A stretch of DNA of 64,000 nucleotides from Terebella lapidaria (Eukaryota; Annelida; Polychaeta; Terebellida; Terebellidae), in assembly GCA_949152475.1 (NCBI GenBank), contig OX424563.1:2887001-2951000 (forward strand). The letters run 5' to 3'. How positions within the stretch are numbered: position 1 is the first letter of the stretch; the number at the start of each line of letters is the position of its first letter. Below, one piece after another: positions 22,801-34,400 of the stretch. The notes beneath the pieces are model-generated. The model saw only the letters and a list, made by a program, of their open reading frames with translations, searched no databases and had not been told where the DNA came from. The position numbers were made by a program, and so were the translations under genes.

Positions 22801-24717
22801 TCTCTTATGTGAGATTATTCTACGTGACCTTAGACGTATTGCCGAACTGAACTTATTCCACTCGATCGCATGTGAATTCTTCTCAGCTGTACATTTTAGA
22901 TCTATACTCCCATGTAATGCTGACCTCTTCTGGTCTCAATTCGATCTTGCTCTGGGAACAGCTATTGTAGTGATCTGGGATCCGCCTCTGTTCGCTAGTT
23001 GTTTACCCGGCCTTATGCGTCACGGTGGCTAAGCGTTACACGATAAACATGGTTACATACGGTAAGAGGTTTCGTGATGGGCACTCGCTGTATGTTTTAG
23101 AATACCGAAGCTATGTGGTCCGATAATCAATTGGCGTAGCGTCCATACTTTTCTCTTAAAAGTTTACCATCAAATCTTTCCGAATTTTTTCTTTCTGAAA
23201 AATTCCCTAAATATCAAGTAGGCCTAGCAGGTATTTATCTTTTATTTTCGCTTTTCATGCTTTTTTGCATATCATGTATCAGGACATATTCCAGTAAATG
23301 GTCCTGTTCGCATCCACCATGTACAGGGATGGAAGTATCGATGTAATATTATACTAGCTCATCGGGGTGTATTATATCCTAAAAACATGTTGATATAAAG
23401 AAATCGCATTACTACATAAGCAAGCAAATGTACAAAGTGTAGTGCGAACCCAGAATTTTAATGATGGCAAAAATCATCAATAATCGGTATAAACTATTAA
23501 GGTGAAAAATCAGAGCATATGAACGAAATGTTTACACATATCTTTTGCTTCTGGAACTGGCTGAATCAGTCCAATATATCAAGTCCATTGCTTGTTGCCC
23601 GTGTGTGGAGCCACGCTTGTCCTTCGTGTTTATTTGAGCATGGAAACAAGATTGGCGCACATCGTACTTGTATGGAAGTGCTGCAGATATATAATACAAT
23701 ACACGATAATTACGACTTTCAGAAACTTATGTCGAATAAACATAACAATAAACATAACAATATCGATGGGGGTATGTCCGACTTTGGTCGTACTTACCCC
23801 ATGGGGTAAGTCGGGGGCATTGACTTGTTGAACTATAGTTTAATAAGGAAAAGTCAGTAAAAGCCAGTCCAAATCCCTTTATATAGTATCACTAAGTTGG
23901 GAGTATGAATGGGGTATGTGTGCCCATCGATATTGTAATAATAATAGTAATAATCGTTAGTTCATGACCCCTGGTGATGGCGGTAGTAGTGGAGGGGCGG
24001 AGGTACGCGTCCATGGGCAGCGCACTTCAGCTGTCCAGCATAATCCTGGTCTTCGTTCTTTCAGTCATTCCAAATGTCCCGCTAGATCGAGTGTATCCAT
24101 CATCGTGGTGACACTGGACTCTCTGCGGAAATCTTGGTAGTCATATCTCGAACATCTCCTTTGGACTTTTCGGAGGCAGTCTTTGTATTTATGTTGGTAG
24201 GGACCCCAAACTGTAGCACAATTGGACGAATTAATAGTGCATGTTGTGCGCACTGGGCTAGGATTGAACGTGGATATTATTTGAAAATTCCTGTGCTTTT
24301 GGGAAGAATCAAACAAGGAAGTTACGACATATCAGTTTCATTTTTGTTAGATGTACGGCATGATTGTCGCATGTTCACCCGCCATATAATTCATCATGCG
24401 AAACGGGACTTCCAAGTTCGAACTCATATCCTTATTGAACATGGCAATGCGGCTTAGGTCAACTCACAAACCGTACGCGGCTGTCACAGGATATTTAGGT
24501 CTTCCATTAAAAACAAGTGCCCCCCTAACCAGCTAACAAAACAATACTTTGTCAACATTGAACTTTACTTCGTTGACATCGTTGTTTGTTTCGAGGTAAG
24601 GAAAGGAACATTTCTAATTTATCAAATTGAAAAGTAACCATTTCGTACGGTACATTTTCAGTATTTCCAGCATCTTTTAATCAAGTGACGTTCGTTGAGA
24701 TGTACATCATGATATTG
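22801..24717. other. Intergenic, nothing recognised
   Basis: Short frames only, and none has a recognisable domain. A small AAT/ATA-rich microsatellite-like patch lies near 23.74 and 23.94 kb. Confidence 0.5.
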
Positions 24718-24731
24718 GTTCCCATAGTAAC
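24718..24731. promoter_or_regulatory. RFX X-box-like word upstream of the SPEF1-like gene
   Basis: GTTCCCATAGTAAC matches the RFX X-box pattern GTNRCC-NN-RGYAAC at all but one position. It lies about 0.7 kb upstream of the first coding exon of a ciliary gene, and RFX factors are known regulators of ciliary genes. Function is inferred only. Confidence 0.3.
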
Positions 24732-24742
24732 GATATGGCATA

Positions 24743-25206
24743 CGAGCCATCCGTCCTAAATTCGCCGCATCCCAAAATTTGCCAACTCAATATTATCAGA
24801 GCTCAGAAACTCGTTTTATGGAAAACTAACTGCTGGTAAAAAGATTGAATATCAGAGTCTCGATTGATGACAAGACTGGTTAATTGGTTTCATTTGCATG
24901 AGCCAGTTCGGGAATGTCAAGTGGTATAAACAAAACGTTCGTATACCACGTTCAAACGTGAGTGACGCGGTGAACTTAAAGTAAACAAAGTATTTAGTAT
25001 TGTACAGGCGAAATCGAGTAATATGTTGGTGACAGTGACTCGACAATGGTAGTGTGACAGCATGGGTTGGCTACATGTTCATACCACTTGACCCTGACCC
25101 AATTCCACTGACCTGACCTGAAAAAATTTCCGAACTCACGTATTACAAGGTCTGAAAACCCTGTTGGCGAATTTGGGAATGCGGCGAATTTAGGACGGAC
25201 GGCTCG
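24743..25206. mobile_element. MITE with long terminal inverted repeats and TA target site
   Basis: The left end CGAGCCATCCGTCCTAAATT continues into 'cgccgcatcccaaaatttgcc'. The right end is the near-exact reverse complement ('aatttaggacggacggctcg'). Inverted repeats are about 45 bp with a few differences. TA lies on both sides (24741-24742 and 25207-25208). The element is 464 bp with no transposase. It is consistent with a Tc1/mariner-superfamily MITE, although the terminal bases are not the usual CAGT. Confidence 0.7.
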
Positions 25207-25463
25207 TAGATAGATGGCATTGCCATATGGGCATTGCTGGCCTCGCCGAACATATATAATTATCTAGTATATTTCAGTATACATACATATGGCCTTGTAC
25301 ATGTTGTAGGCCTATATGTATGCTTACACTATACAGTTATTAGAAAGGTAATTACATGATATTATATGCTGAAGTTGGTATCAATTATTGACTTTATATC
25401 TGTATCAGTTATTGAGGGTGCCAAATAATGTTTCACCTGTGTACATGCCTACGAAGCTTTGTG

Positions 25464-28400
25464 ATGCCGAGACCGAACCAAGAGCGACCTTTTGTGGTGG
25501 AGCTTGAAGATGTCCGAGCGCTGGACGATGAGAATATGGAACAACTGTTCCTGTGGGTCGACCAGGTGCCGCTCTCGAAACCCAAGAAACACTTCAGCCG
25601 AGACTTTGCTGATGGAGGTTTGTAGTGTGCGAGCTTGGTGACTGTGAGGGATGCTGTAATGTGTGCAGATAACATTGTCAATACATGATTTTGTTTGCCG
25701 TGAACATACATACACGTAACACAAACATATTTCATCGTGAACGTTAAAATATGCACAGACATTTATGAACATGTTGAGTTAATTGTTAATACTGGATGAT
25801 AGAGACAATTATGTTGTGAATATATAAAAATTAATTCTGGTAGTCTAATAGTAGTACATCTTAGTATATGTAGAAGTGGTTATCAATTATATTGTAATAA
25901 GAATATAATTGATTTTTAATACATATATGGTTGTGATTTTATTTTTTCATTGTGTTCACTTTGATAAATAGGATGACTTGGAAGCCATGACTTTGTACAT
26001 ATTATTCATAGTGATATCATGGCCAAGAACTCCGGGTCGGTTCATTTTGAGGTAGAGTATACATTTATTTTACATTTTGTTTCATGCTGAAAGATTTCAA
26101 CAAGTATGTTGGTCAGTTTGTGGGTTTGTGGTTTTATTTTATTCATACTCTGGTATCCACAGTTTCAGTTGCATGGTCAACATTGGACTGTCGCTGGACA
26201 GGCCCCAAACTCAAAAATCAAAACCGACTCCATTATAAGTAAAATTGCATATAAATTATCAGTGTGGATATTCACATGAATAACATTATGTTAACATTCT
26301 GGCAGTAAAGTAAACCGCTGTAATGAGCACTAAAAGGTCAGGCCAAGAAAAAAATAACTTTAGTTTCCTGTCCACCTCCCTACTGGCCTTAAATGGTGCT
26401 ACTGGATATTATTTTTTTGGTATTATCCAATTTTTTTTTACTTTATATGTGGGATTAACAAAATTTGAAATGTTGAATGAAACATGAACAAGCAGTATTT
26501 GTCAAGCAATAAACTTGCACATGTGTATAAATCAATTATTGCACATACATCATAACTACATAGGCAAAGAATGCTCATTTAACTGTATATTTGTCACATA
26601 AGCATCACACCTTTGAAACATCCTGCAAAATTCTCAAATGCAAAAAAAAAAATCCTCCCTCCCTACTGGATTTCTTTTTTGCCACCCGTTGGACGATAAA
26701 CAAACTTTTTTTTATGATGGCCTCAGGGTCAATATTGACTTTCAAGTAAGAATCAAGTAGGTCACCCTATCTCAGGAGTAATATTTGACAAGTACATACC
26801 ATGTGTTTCTTTATATGGTGTACATGTACAATGTGTGTGTAAACTGTTGATGGCTGTTTTGAGTTTCTTGCTCTAGGGTATTATAGAGGTGTCTAATGAA
26901 CACGCTGGAGCTGAGTCCCAGTTTTCAGCTTGATCCTCCTCCTAATGGTTGTGACGTAATTGACGTTATTGTCATGAAAAAAACTGCTAAAATTGAGGCA
27001 CAATCAAGTATTCAGAGATATCCTTGTTTCGCCAGGATGGATATAACAGTTAGAAGCATGATATTAACTTGCATATGTAAACCCACTACATCAAGTTCGA
27101 AACATTTCAAGGTGATTGGTAAAAGGTCAAGGTCATGGTCAACAAGTTATTTGACTATGTCGGTTCACTTTGCACTGTGTGTTCTTTTCTGACATGATTT
27201 TGTGCATAATACAGTTTTGATAATAAATAACACTTTAATCACTGAGATATACATGTACATTCATATTTAGAATGTGTAGATTACAATTAAATGGGCTATG
27301 ATCCTTTAAACATTTTACAGTGTAGAAAAGTAGTACTTCTGAGAACATCTATTGATTGTGGTAATTTGAACTGAACAATTGTACCAATGCATCATCGCTC
27401 ATGTTCTATATCCTCAGTCCTCATAGCCGAAGTGATAAGATACTTTCTGCCGAAGTATATCGATGTGCACAATTATGTGACGTCAAGTTCTACACAGACA
27501 AAGACTGACAACTGGAATCACCTAAACAGGTTATACTTCTGAATGAAAAATGGTTTTACATTAGAAACATCTTTCATACACACTTTGCAAAAGGTAACAA
27601 CACTAGGTCAGGTATATAAAATCTGCACCAATTTGATGACATATACATATAAGATTAATTTTGATTTTGACGTATTCAACTGTTTACAGTACATACATTG
27701 CTGTTCATGTTTTCTGTTTGATTGCTTTTCTTCAGGAAAGTTCTAAGTCGTTTTGGATTACAACTGTCGCCGGCTGTGATCCGGGACGCAGCACTGGCCA
27801 AGCCCTGGGTCATTGAGCATGTTCTCTCCGTGCTGCGTGCGAAGATTGACCATCACCTCGCAGCTCTCCGCAACAAGAGGAACGGGCTGGACCCGGAGTT
27901 CCTGAACTGGCCTAGCAGCAGTAGACCGGAGGTGATCACTGGCCACACACCCCGTACTAACCTCCGCTCCGTCAAAGGTATTTGTAGATGCCATTACTGC
28001 TCATATGTCTTGATTATTCTGAGAAAATTTATCTTCATTTTTAATGTCATTAGATTTGAGGAAAGTTTATTCAATGCATAGAACTACTGTTGTGAATGTT
28101 GACTTACAGTTACTGTAAGACTAATAGTTTGTGTGTGTGTATTCTGAACAGATTTTGAGACTCTGGAGCAGTACTATCTCAATAAGGGAATGAAATTGTT
28201 CCCGAAAGATCCTCCTCTCGAAGACAAAATAGCCAACAGGTTGTCATCCGTGAATACCTTTTGTATTGTATGTAGATGAACATATCACAGAAACATGTTT
28301 TTTTTTATTCTGTCAACGAAAACATGGTCTTCCAGGAATACCTTTTGTAGTGTATGTAGATGAACATATCACATGAACATGTTTTATTTTAATTCTGTCA

Positions 28401-31400
28401 ACAAAAATATGGTCTCAGATGTAGAGGTCCTTTCGCATTGCCATATTTGATTGGGATTTACTGTTTGTTATGCTAAGCGATACTTACCTCTGACTCTGGG
28501 GTCGTGTAATTGGCGAGCCCTCATTCGCCAACCACACATGAAATATGGGTGAAAAAGCTAAACGAAAGTTAGCCGGTCCGTTTAGACCCTGCGTTAGTAA
28601 TGGTAGTTACCTGAGCAGTTCACCCTCCGTGTGGTAGCATAATCGTGCCGGTCCACTGCCTCCCAGTTCACTTTTGTTTTTGGCGAGCTCCTGTCAACAA
28701 CAACTTTGCGTCGCTCGCGATTGCCCCTTTGAAGTTTGGATTTTGGAACTTAGCTGTTTCTACGATGGAATCGTCTTCTGTCAGGAGATGTACCAAGTGT
28801 GGACACTTCTTGGTTCCTCTCGATCTCGATCCTCACGATCGCTGTCCGTCTTGCAGACCGTTTGTTTGCTGTGCGTCTCAGCGCTGTCAGATCTGCGAAT
28901 CTTGGCCCGATGACAGATTCGACAGGATAGATCAGCGTAGGATCGACAGGGAGAAGAAGAGGTCGCGTTCTGCTGATCGACGATCTCTGGATTCCTCTTC
29001 CTCCTCTCGTCTTGATTCCCTCGAACAGACGGTTGGGAATTTGCAGACATCCATTGCGTCCATGTCGGCGATGTTGTCGTCCCTGGTTGGGAAAGGAGTT
29101 GCGACACCGGCCACCCCCACGGTGGATGAAGTTCCGACGCCGCTTCTCTCTGGTGACCCGTTCGTCGGCGGCAACCCCCCGAGCCACAGTCCAGCTGACC
29201 AGCCTTCGTGTTCCTGGGGTTTGCCTTCGTTGGACCCGATCTTCTCGGAGCCAGTTGACTCGGCCACGGGGGATTCCCGTTCCCAGGCTGCCGAGACCGG
29301 CGAGTCGGTCTCGGAGGAACAGTCAGGTGAAGGCAGGGGCCCCGTCGGTCGTGCCAAGTGTGGCCCCCCCGACTACTCCACCGTCCAGCTCTCCGACGGC
29401 CCTGTTGATGTGCTTGTGGTGGACAAGTCTCTCGCTGGTAGCCCGGGCCGTGTTCAGCACCGTGACGCCTCTTCAGCCCAGGGTACCTCTTCTCCAGCCG
29501 CAGCGGTGCCGCGCGGGTGCTTACCCGACCGTGACCATGATCAGCAGCCACCGGTGGCCAGCCCGGGGGTTTCTCAGCCCAGTGTTCTGCCCCGCGATCT
29601 TCCACCGTCCGTCAGTCGACGCGCGGACAGCCGGTCGTCTTCCTCCAGTGGAGATTCGCACCGCGGGTCAACAGCCACGGCGGATAGTGTTCTTCCAGCG
29701 ATGGGCCGCCCGTCCTCGCCTGACCGCCGCCACCGTCCAGCTCGGCCTGTGGATCAACACCGTTCCGGAGATTGGGATCGTCCGTCCTCCAGCCGCGCGG
29801 ATCGGTTCCGTGATTGGGTTTATGATCATCGTCGTGAATATGACTTTGACCGTGCTTACCATGAAGAGTTGGATCGTTACTACCGTTCCGGCCGTTCTCG
29901 TGCCGATAGGGACTACTACTACCGTCGGGAGCGTGCGGACCGCAGGGACTACTCCTCCAGGGATTCTCGCGGTAGCCGTGGAGAGAAAAGTTCACGCTCG
30001 GACTACGACCGTGTGAGGGAGCCCAAGCGTCCCGCTTCAGACCACGCCCCTAGGTCTGAAGGTGAGCAACACGCGTCCGAGTCGTCCTCTGTTGCTGTTT
30101 TGGAGCCTCCAGTCTCGTTGCCTCCCCCCCCGGCAGACCAGACCTCGGATGAACCTCCAGTCAAGAAGCCGCGGGTGGCTAGCCCGGCTAGGTCTGCCGA
30201 CTCCTCAGCTACGGCCGGTACCTCCAAGCCTTCCTCCTCCAAGTCTGATGACGACACCTTTGCCCAGGTCCGCGTTTGTGTTCCGGAGGCCTTCCCTGAC
30301 GAGATTGAGCTACCTGCAGCCAAGGGGACTTCTTTTACGTCGGTGGGTGAGCGTGTGCTCCACGCCCGTCAGCAGCCGGAGCCGGACGTGCGCTTCCCGT
30401 GGTCCGAGGGTATCTCGTCAGTACGGACTCTAGTGGAAGAGAAGATCGTCCCAGTCAATGGACAGCCCCTACGAGCCGGCAAGTTCGCCTCGTGCTTCCA
30501 AGGACAGTTAAAGCACTACCAGACTACGGATTGCGGTAGCACTCTGGAGGCAGCGGCGGTTAATGACGACCTGTCAGTCATCGCCCCTGGGCTCAAGTCC
30601 TCGAGTGTTACTGCTACACTTTCGGACTCAGATCTCAAGACCTGGGAGTCTTACCCGCGTCGGGTACAACTGGTTGCCAACACCCTCGACTGGCTCTCGG
30701 GCCTCCTCAGCGTGCAGGTCGACCGTCTGGCCCCCGGTTCGGTTCCAGCGGACGCCGATTTGGACACGGATGCCACTGTTCAAGTACCGGTGTCGGAGTT
30801 GCTGCGCATCAAGAGGACTCTTTCCTCCGTTAACAAGTGTGTGGGACAGATTACGAAGGAGTCGCACGTGGAGTGGGCCAACGTTGTTCTCAGGCGACGG
30901 GACGCCTTTCTCAAGAGATCTACCTCCAAGCTGTCGGACGCCTTCAAGTCCAAGTTACGCACGTCCTCGGTCTTTGGTCCTCGCCTCTTTGACCCGGATG
31001 TCCTGGCCAAGGCAGGCCAGGCGGTTGCCCAGGAAGCGGACCTTCTCAGCAAATTTAACTTAGTTAAATTGGTGGAACGCCAGGAGAAGAAGCCTGCGGC
31101 ATCCTCTTCCTCGTCGTTCAAGATCCCGAAGGTCAAGGCCACGGAGTCGAAACAGCAGTCTCAGTCGTCTCAGTTTTCTAAAGGCTCCAAGTTTGACAAG
31201 AACAAGAAGTCAACTAACTCTTCACGTGGAGGTCGCGGCGGCAGTGGATCCTCGTCTTCTGCCAAGCCTCAGCCCCGCTCCTGATGTGTCCCAGACGCTC
31301 CCACGGAACCACGATTCGGATGTATCCCCCGTGGGAGCTCGTCTTCAGGCCTTTTGGCCAGTCTGGGATACGGAATTCGAGGACTGTCTAGTAACTACCA

Positions 31401-34400
31401 TACTGCGTCACAGGTACCGGATTCCCTTCAGTCAGGCGCCTCCTCTCTCCCCTCTACCGATAGCGTTCGCATCCTACGCCCCGGGGTCGGAGAAGTTTGC
31501 GGTCCTGGACGCCCTCGTGTCCGAGATGCTCCTCAAGGAAGCCACGGAGAAGGTGACCCAGAACTCTCCGGGCTTCTACAGTCGTCTGTTTGTCGTCCCC
31601 AAGCTCACGGGCGGCTGGCGACCGATAATCGACCTCAGTCCCCTGAACAAGTTTGTCTCCAAGGAGAAGTTTTCCATGGAGTGCCCACGGACGGTTCTAC
31701 TGTCTCTGCGCAGCGGGGACTGGATGACGTCCATAGATCTGAAAGATGCCTACTTTCACATCCCGATTCATCCCTCATCACGGCCCTACCTTCGTTTCCA
31801 GTGGGGCAACGTGATCTACCAGTTCCGTGCTCTGTGTTTCGGCCTCTCCACCGCCCCGTTCCTGTTCACCAGGGTGTTTCAGCCGGTATCGGCGTGGGCG
31901 CACCGCAGGGGGATTCGTCTCACGAGATATCTGGACGATTGGCTGATTACGGCCACGGACCAGCAGACGGTGGCCGCACACACGGACCAGATCGTTCGGC
32001 TTTGTCAGCGAGTCGGTCTCATCATAAATTTCAAGAAGTCCGACTTGGCTCCTTCCCAGCGTGTCACCTACCTCGGGATGGACATCGACACGCAGTCCTT
32101 CCTGACACGTCCGACGGCAGATCGTATTCAACGTTTGAACGGCGTTCTACGGTCTTTCTCCATCGGGGTTCCCGTCGCGGCGGTGGTGTTCCTGAGGCTC
32201 CTAGGTCACATGGTGTCGCTAGAGAAGATCGTCCCTGGTGCACGGTTGCGCATGCGGTCGATCCAGTTCCACTTGAAGGACCACTGGTCTTCCAAGCAGG
32301 ACTTGTCAACTCTGGTTCCGGTGGTTTCCGCTCTCCAGCCAGATCTCCTCTGGTGGTCCGATCCGGTCAACCTGCTACGGGGTCATCCGATTCACGAGTT
32401 GGAGCCCGACTTTCTCCTGTTCTCCGACGCGTCTCGCCTCGGTTGGGGTGCTCACCTCGGCGAAAGTCAAGTCTCCGGTCTCTGGTCGGCGGCCGATCTC
32501 CGGCATCACATCAATTGGCTGGAGCTCAGGGCTGTCTGGTTGGGCCTGCGCCATTTTCATCAGACGGTTGCCGGGTCCACGGTACTGGCCATGACTGACA
32601 ACACGACGGTCGTCGGCTATATCAAGAATCAGGGGGGGACACGATCAAGGGAGCTAAGCGCCTTGACTCGAAGAATCTTGGAGTGGGCGGAATCCCAGGA
32701 TGTCAGTCTTCTGGCCCGACACATCCCGGGCTCCATGAACACCATCGCCGACGCCCTTTCGAGGAAGGGTCCGGTTTCCACGAACTGGTCTCTGAACCCC
32801 CAGGTTTGCAGTCACCTGTGGCGTCTTTGGGGTCAGCCTCACTTGGACCTGTTCGCCACGTTCCAGAACAATCGTCTACCTCTCTATGTGTCCCCGTTCC
32901 CGGACCCTCATGCCTGGGCAGTCGACGCCCTCGCTCAGGACTGGTCCATCCTATGGGCGTACGCTTTTCCTCCGTTCTCACTGATTCCCGTGGTTCTACA
33001 GAGGATTCGGTTAAGCTCGGCCCAGATCATCTTGGTGGCTCCCTGCTGGCCAGCCAAGCCTTGGTTTCCGGAACTCCTGGAGCTTCTGACGGATCTTCCA
33101 CGGTTGTTACCACCGATCCCCAGCCTGCTTCGTCAGGGACGTCAGTTTCACGAGCATCTGGGCGTTCTCCATCTTCACGCGTGGAGATTATCAGGCGTTC
33201 ATTCAGAAAGGCTGGCTTTTCGAAGAACGCTGCCAAGCGGATGTCCAGAACAGTTCGGTCATCCTCAGAGCGATTATATCAAGCCAAGTGGAGAGTCTTC
33301 TCTTCTTGGTGTGGTCGACGGCAAGTTGATCCACGCCGTCCCCCTCTCCCTACGGTAGCGGACTTCTTTGTCTGGTTGAGAGACAAGCGCAAGCGGGCTC
33401 TTACTACTGTCAAGGGATACCGTGCGGCATTGTCTAATGTGCTAGCTTCTCACGGTTTGGACATTTCTACATCACGGGAGATTTCGGCCCTGTTCAAGTC
33501 CTTCGCCCAGGATTTGCCTCCGGTCTCCCGCGCACCAAAATGGGACCTGTCATTGGTCCTTTGTAGCCTCAATGAATCTCCATATGAGCCTCTCGAGGAA
33601 GCGGAGCTTCGTTTTCTCACGCACAAGACTGTGTTCCTGTTGGCCCTTGCTTCCGCGAAGCGGGTCAGTGAGCTTCAGGGACTGTCTGCGGAGGTCTTAC
33701 ACCCGGAAGATTGGTCTTCTGTTACCCTCCAGTACCATCTGGGGTTTCTTGCCAAGACCGAAACTCCTTCTGCCCTGGCGGCTGGGATGCGAACGTTCTC
33801 TGTCCCTGCCTTATCTCAGTTGGCGACTGACTGTGGGGATCTGTCCCTGTGTCCGGTGCGTGCGTTACGGTTGTATCTGAAGAGGACTAAGCCTTCACGA
33901 CCAAGGGAATCTCACCTCTTTCTCCCGTTTTCGGCATCGAGAGGACAGGTCTCCAAGAACACGATCTCGCTTTGGATCAAGGCTGTTGTTACACGTGCTT
34001 ACAGTAAGGATCGTCGGGACCTACATCAGCTCTACGGTCGTACGGCTCACGAGGTTCGCGCCATCTCCACTTCCTGGTCGTTTGCACACAACATGTCACT
34101 TCAGGATCTCATGAAGGCAGCCACTTGGAGATCTCACTCTACGTTTTCCTCTTTTTACCTGCGCGATGTATCGCTCCTCGCGGATGACCTCTATCATCTG
34201 GGACCCATCGTCGCAGCACAAGTCATCGTGCAACCCACTGCTTCTTCTGCCAAGAGTCCGGGGGGGGGGGGGGGGGAGCGCCGTCTCAACACCTAGCTAC
34301 GGCTCATCACCTCACAAGGGACTCGACGACAGGTATGTAATCTCAGATTCTTCTGGATTACAAAGTATCTCTCAGTATACTATTAACTTCCGAGCTACTC

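Noticed and set aside
22706-23032. 108-codon plus-strand ORF
   Set aside because: Its start lies in the dispersed repeat, and no domain or consistent coding signal is visible.
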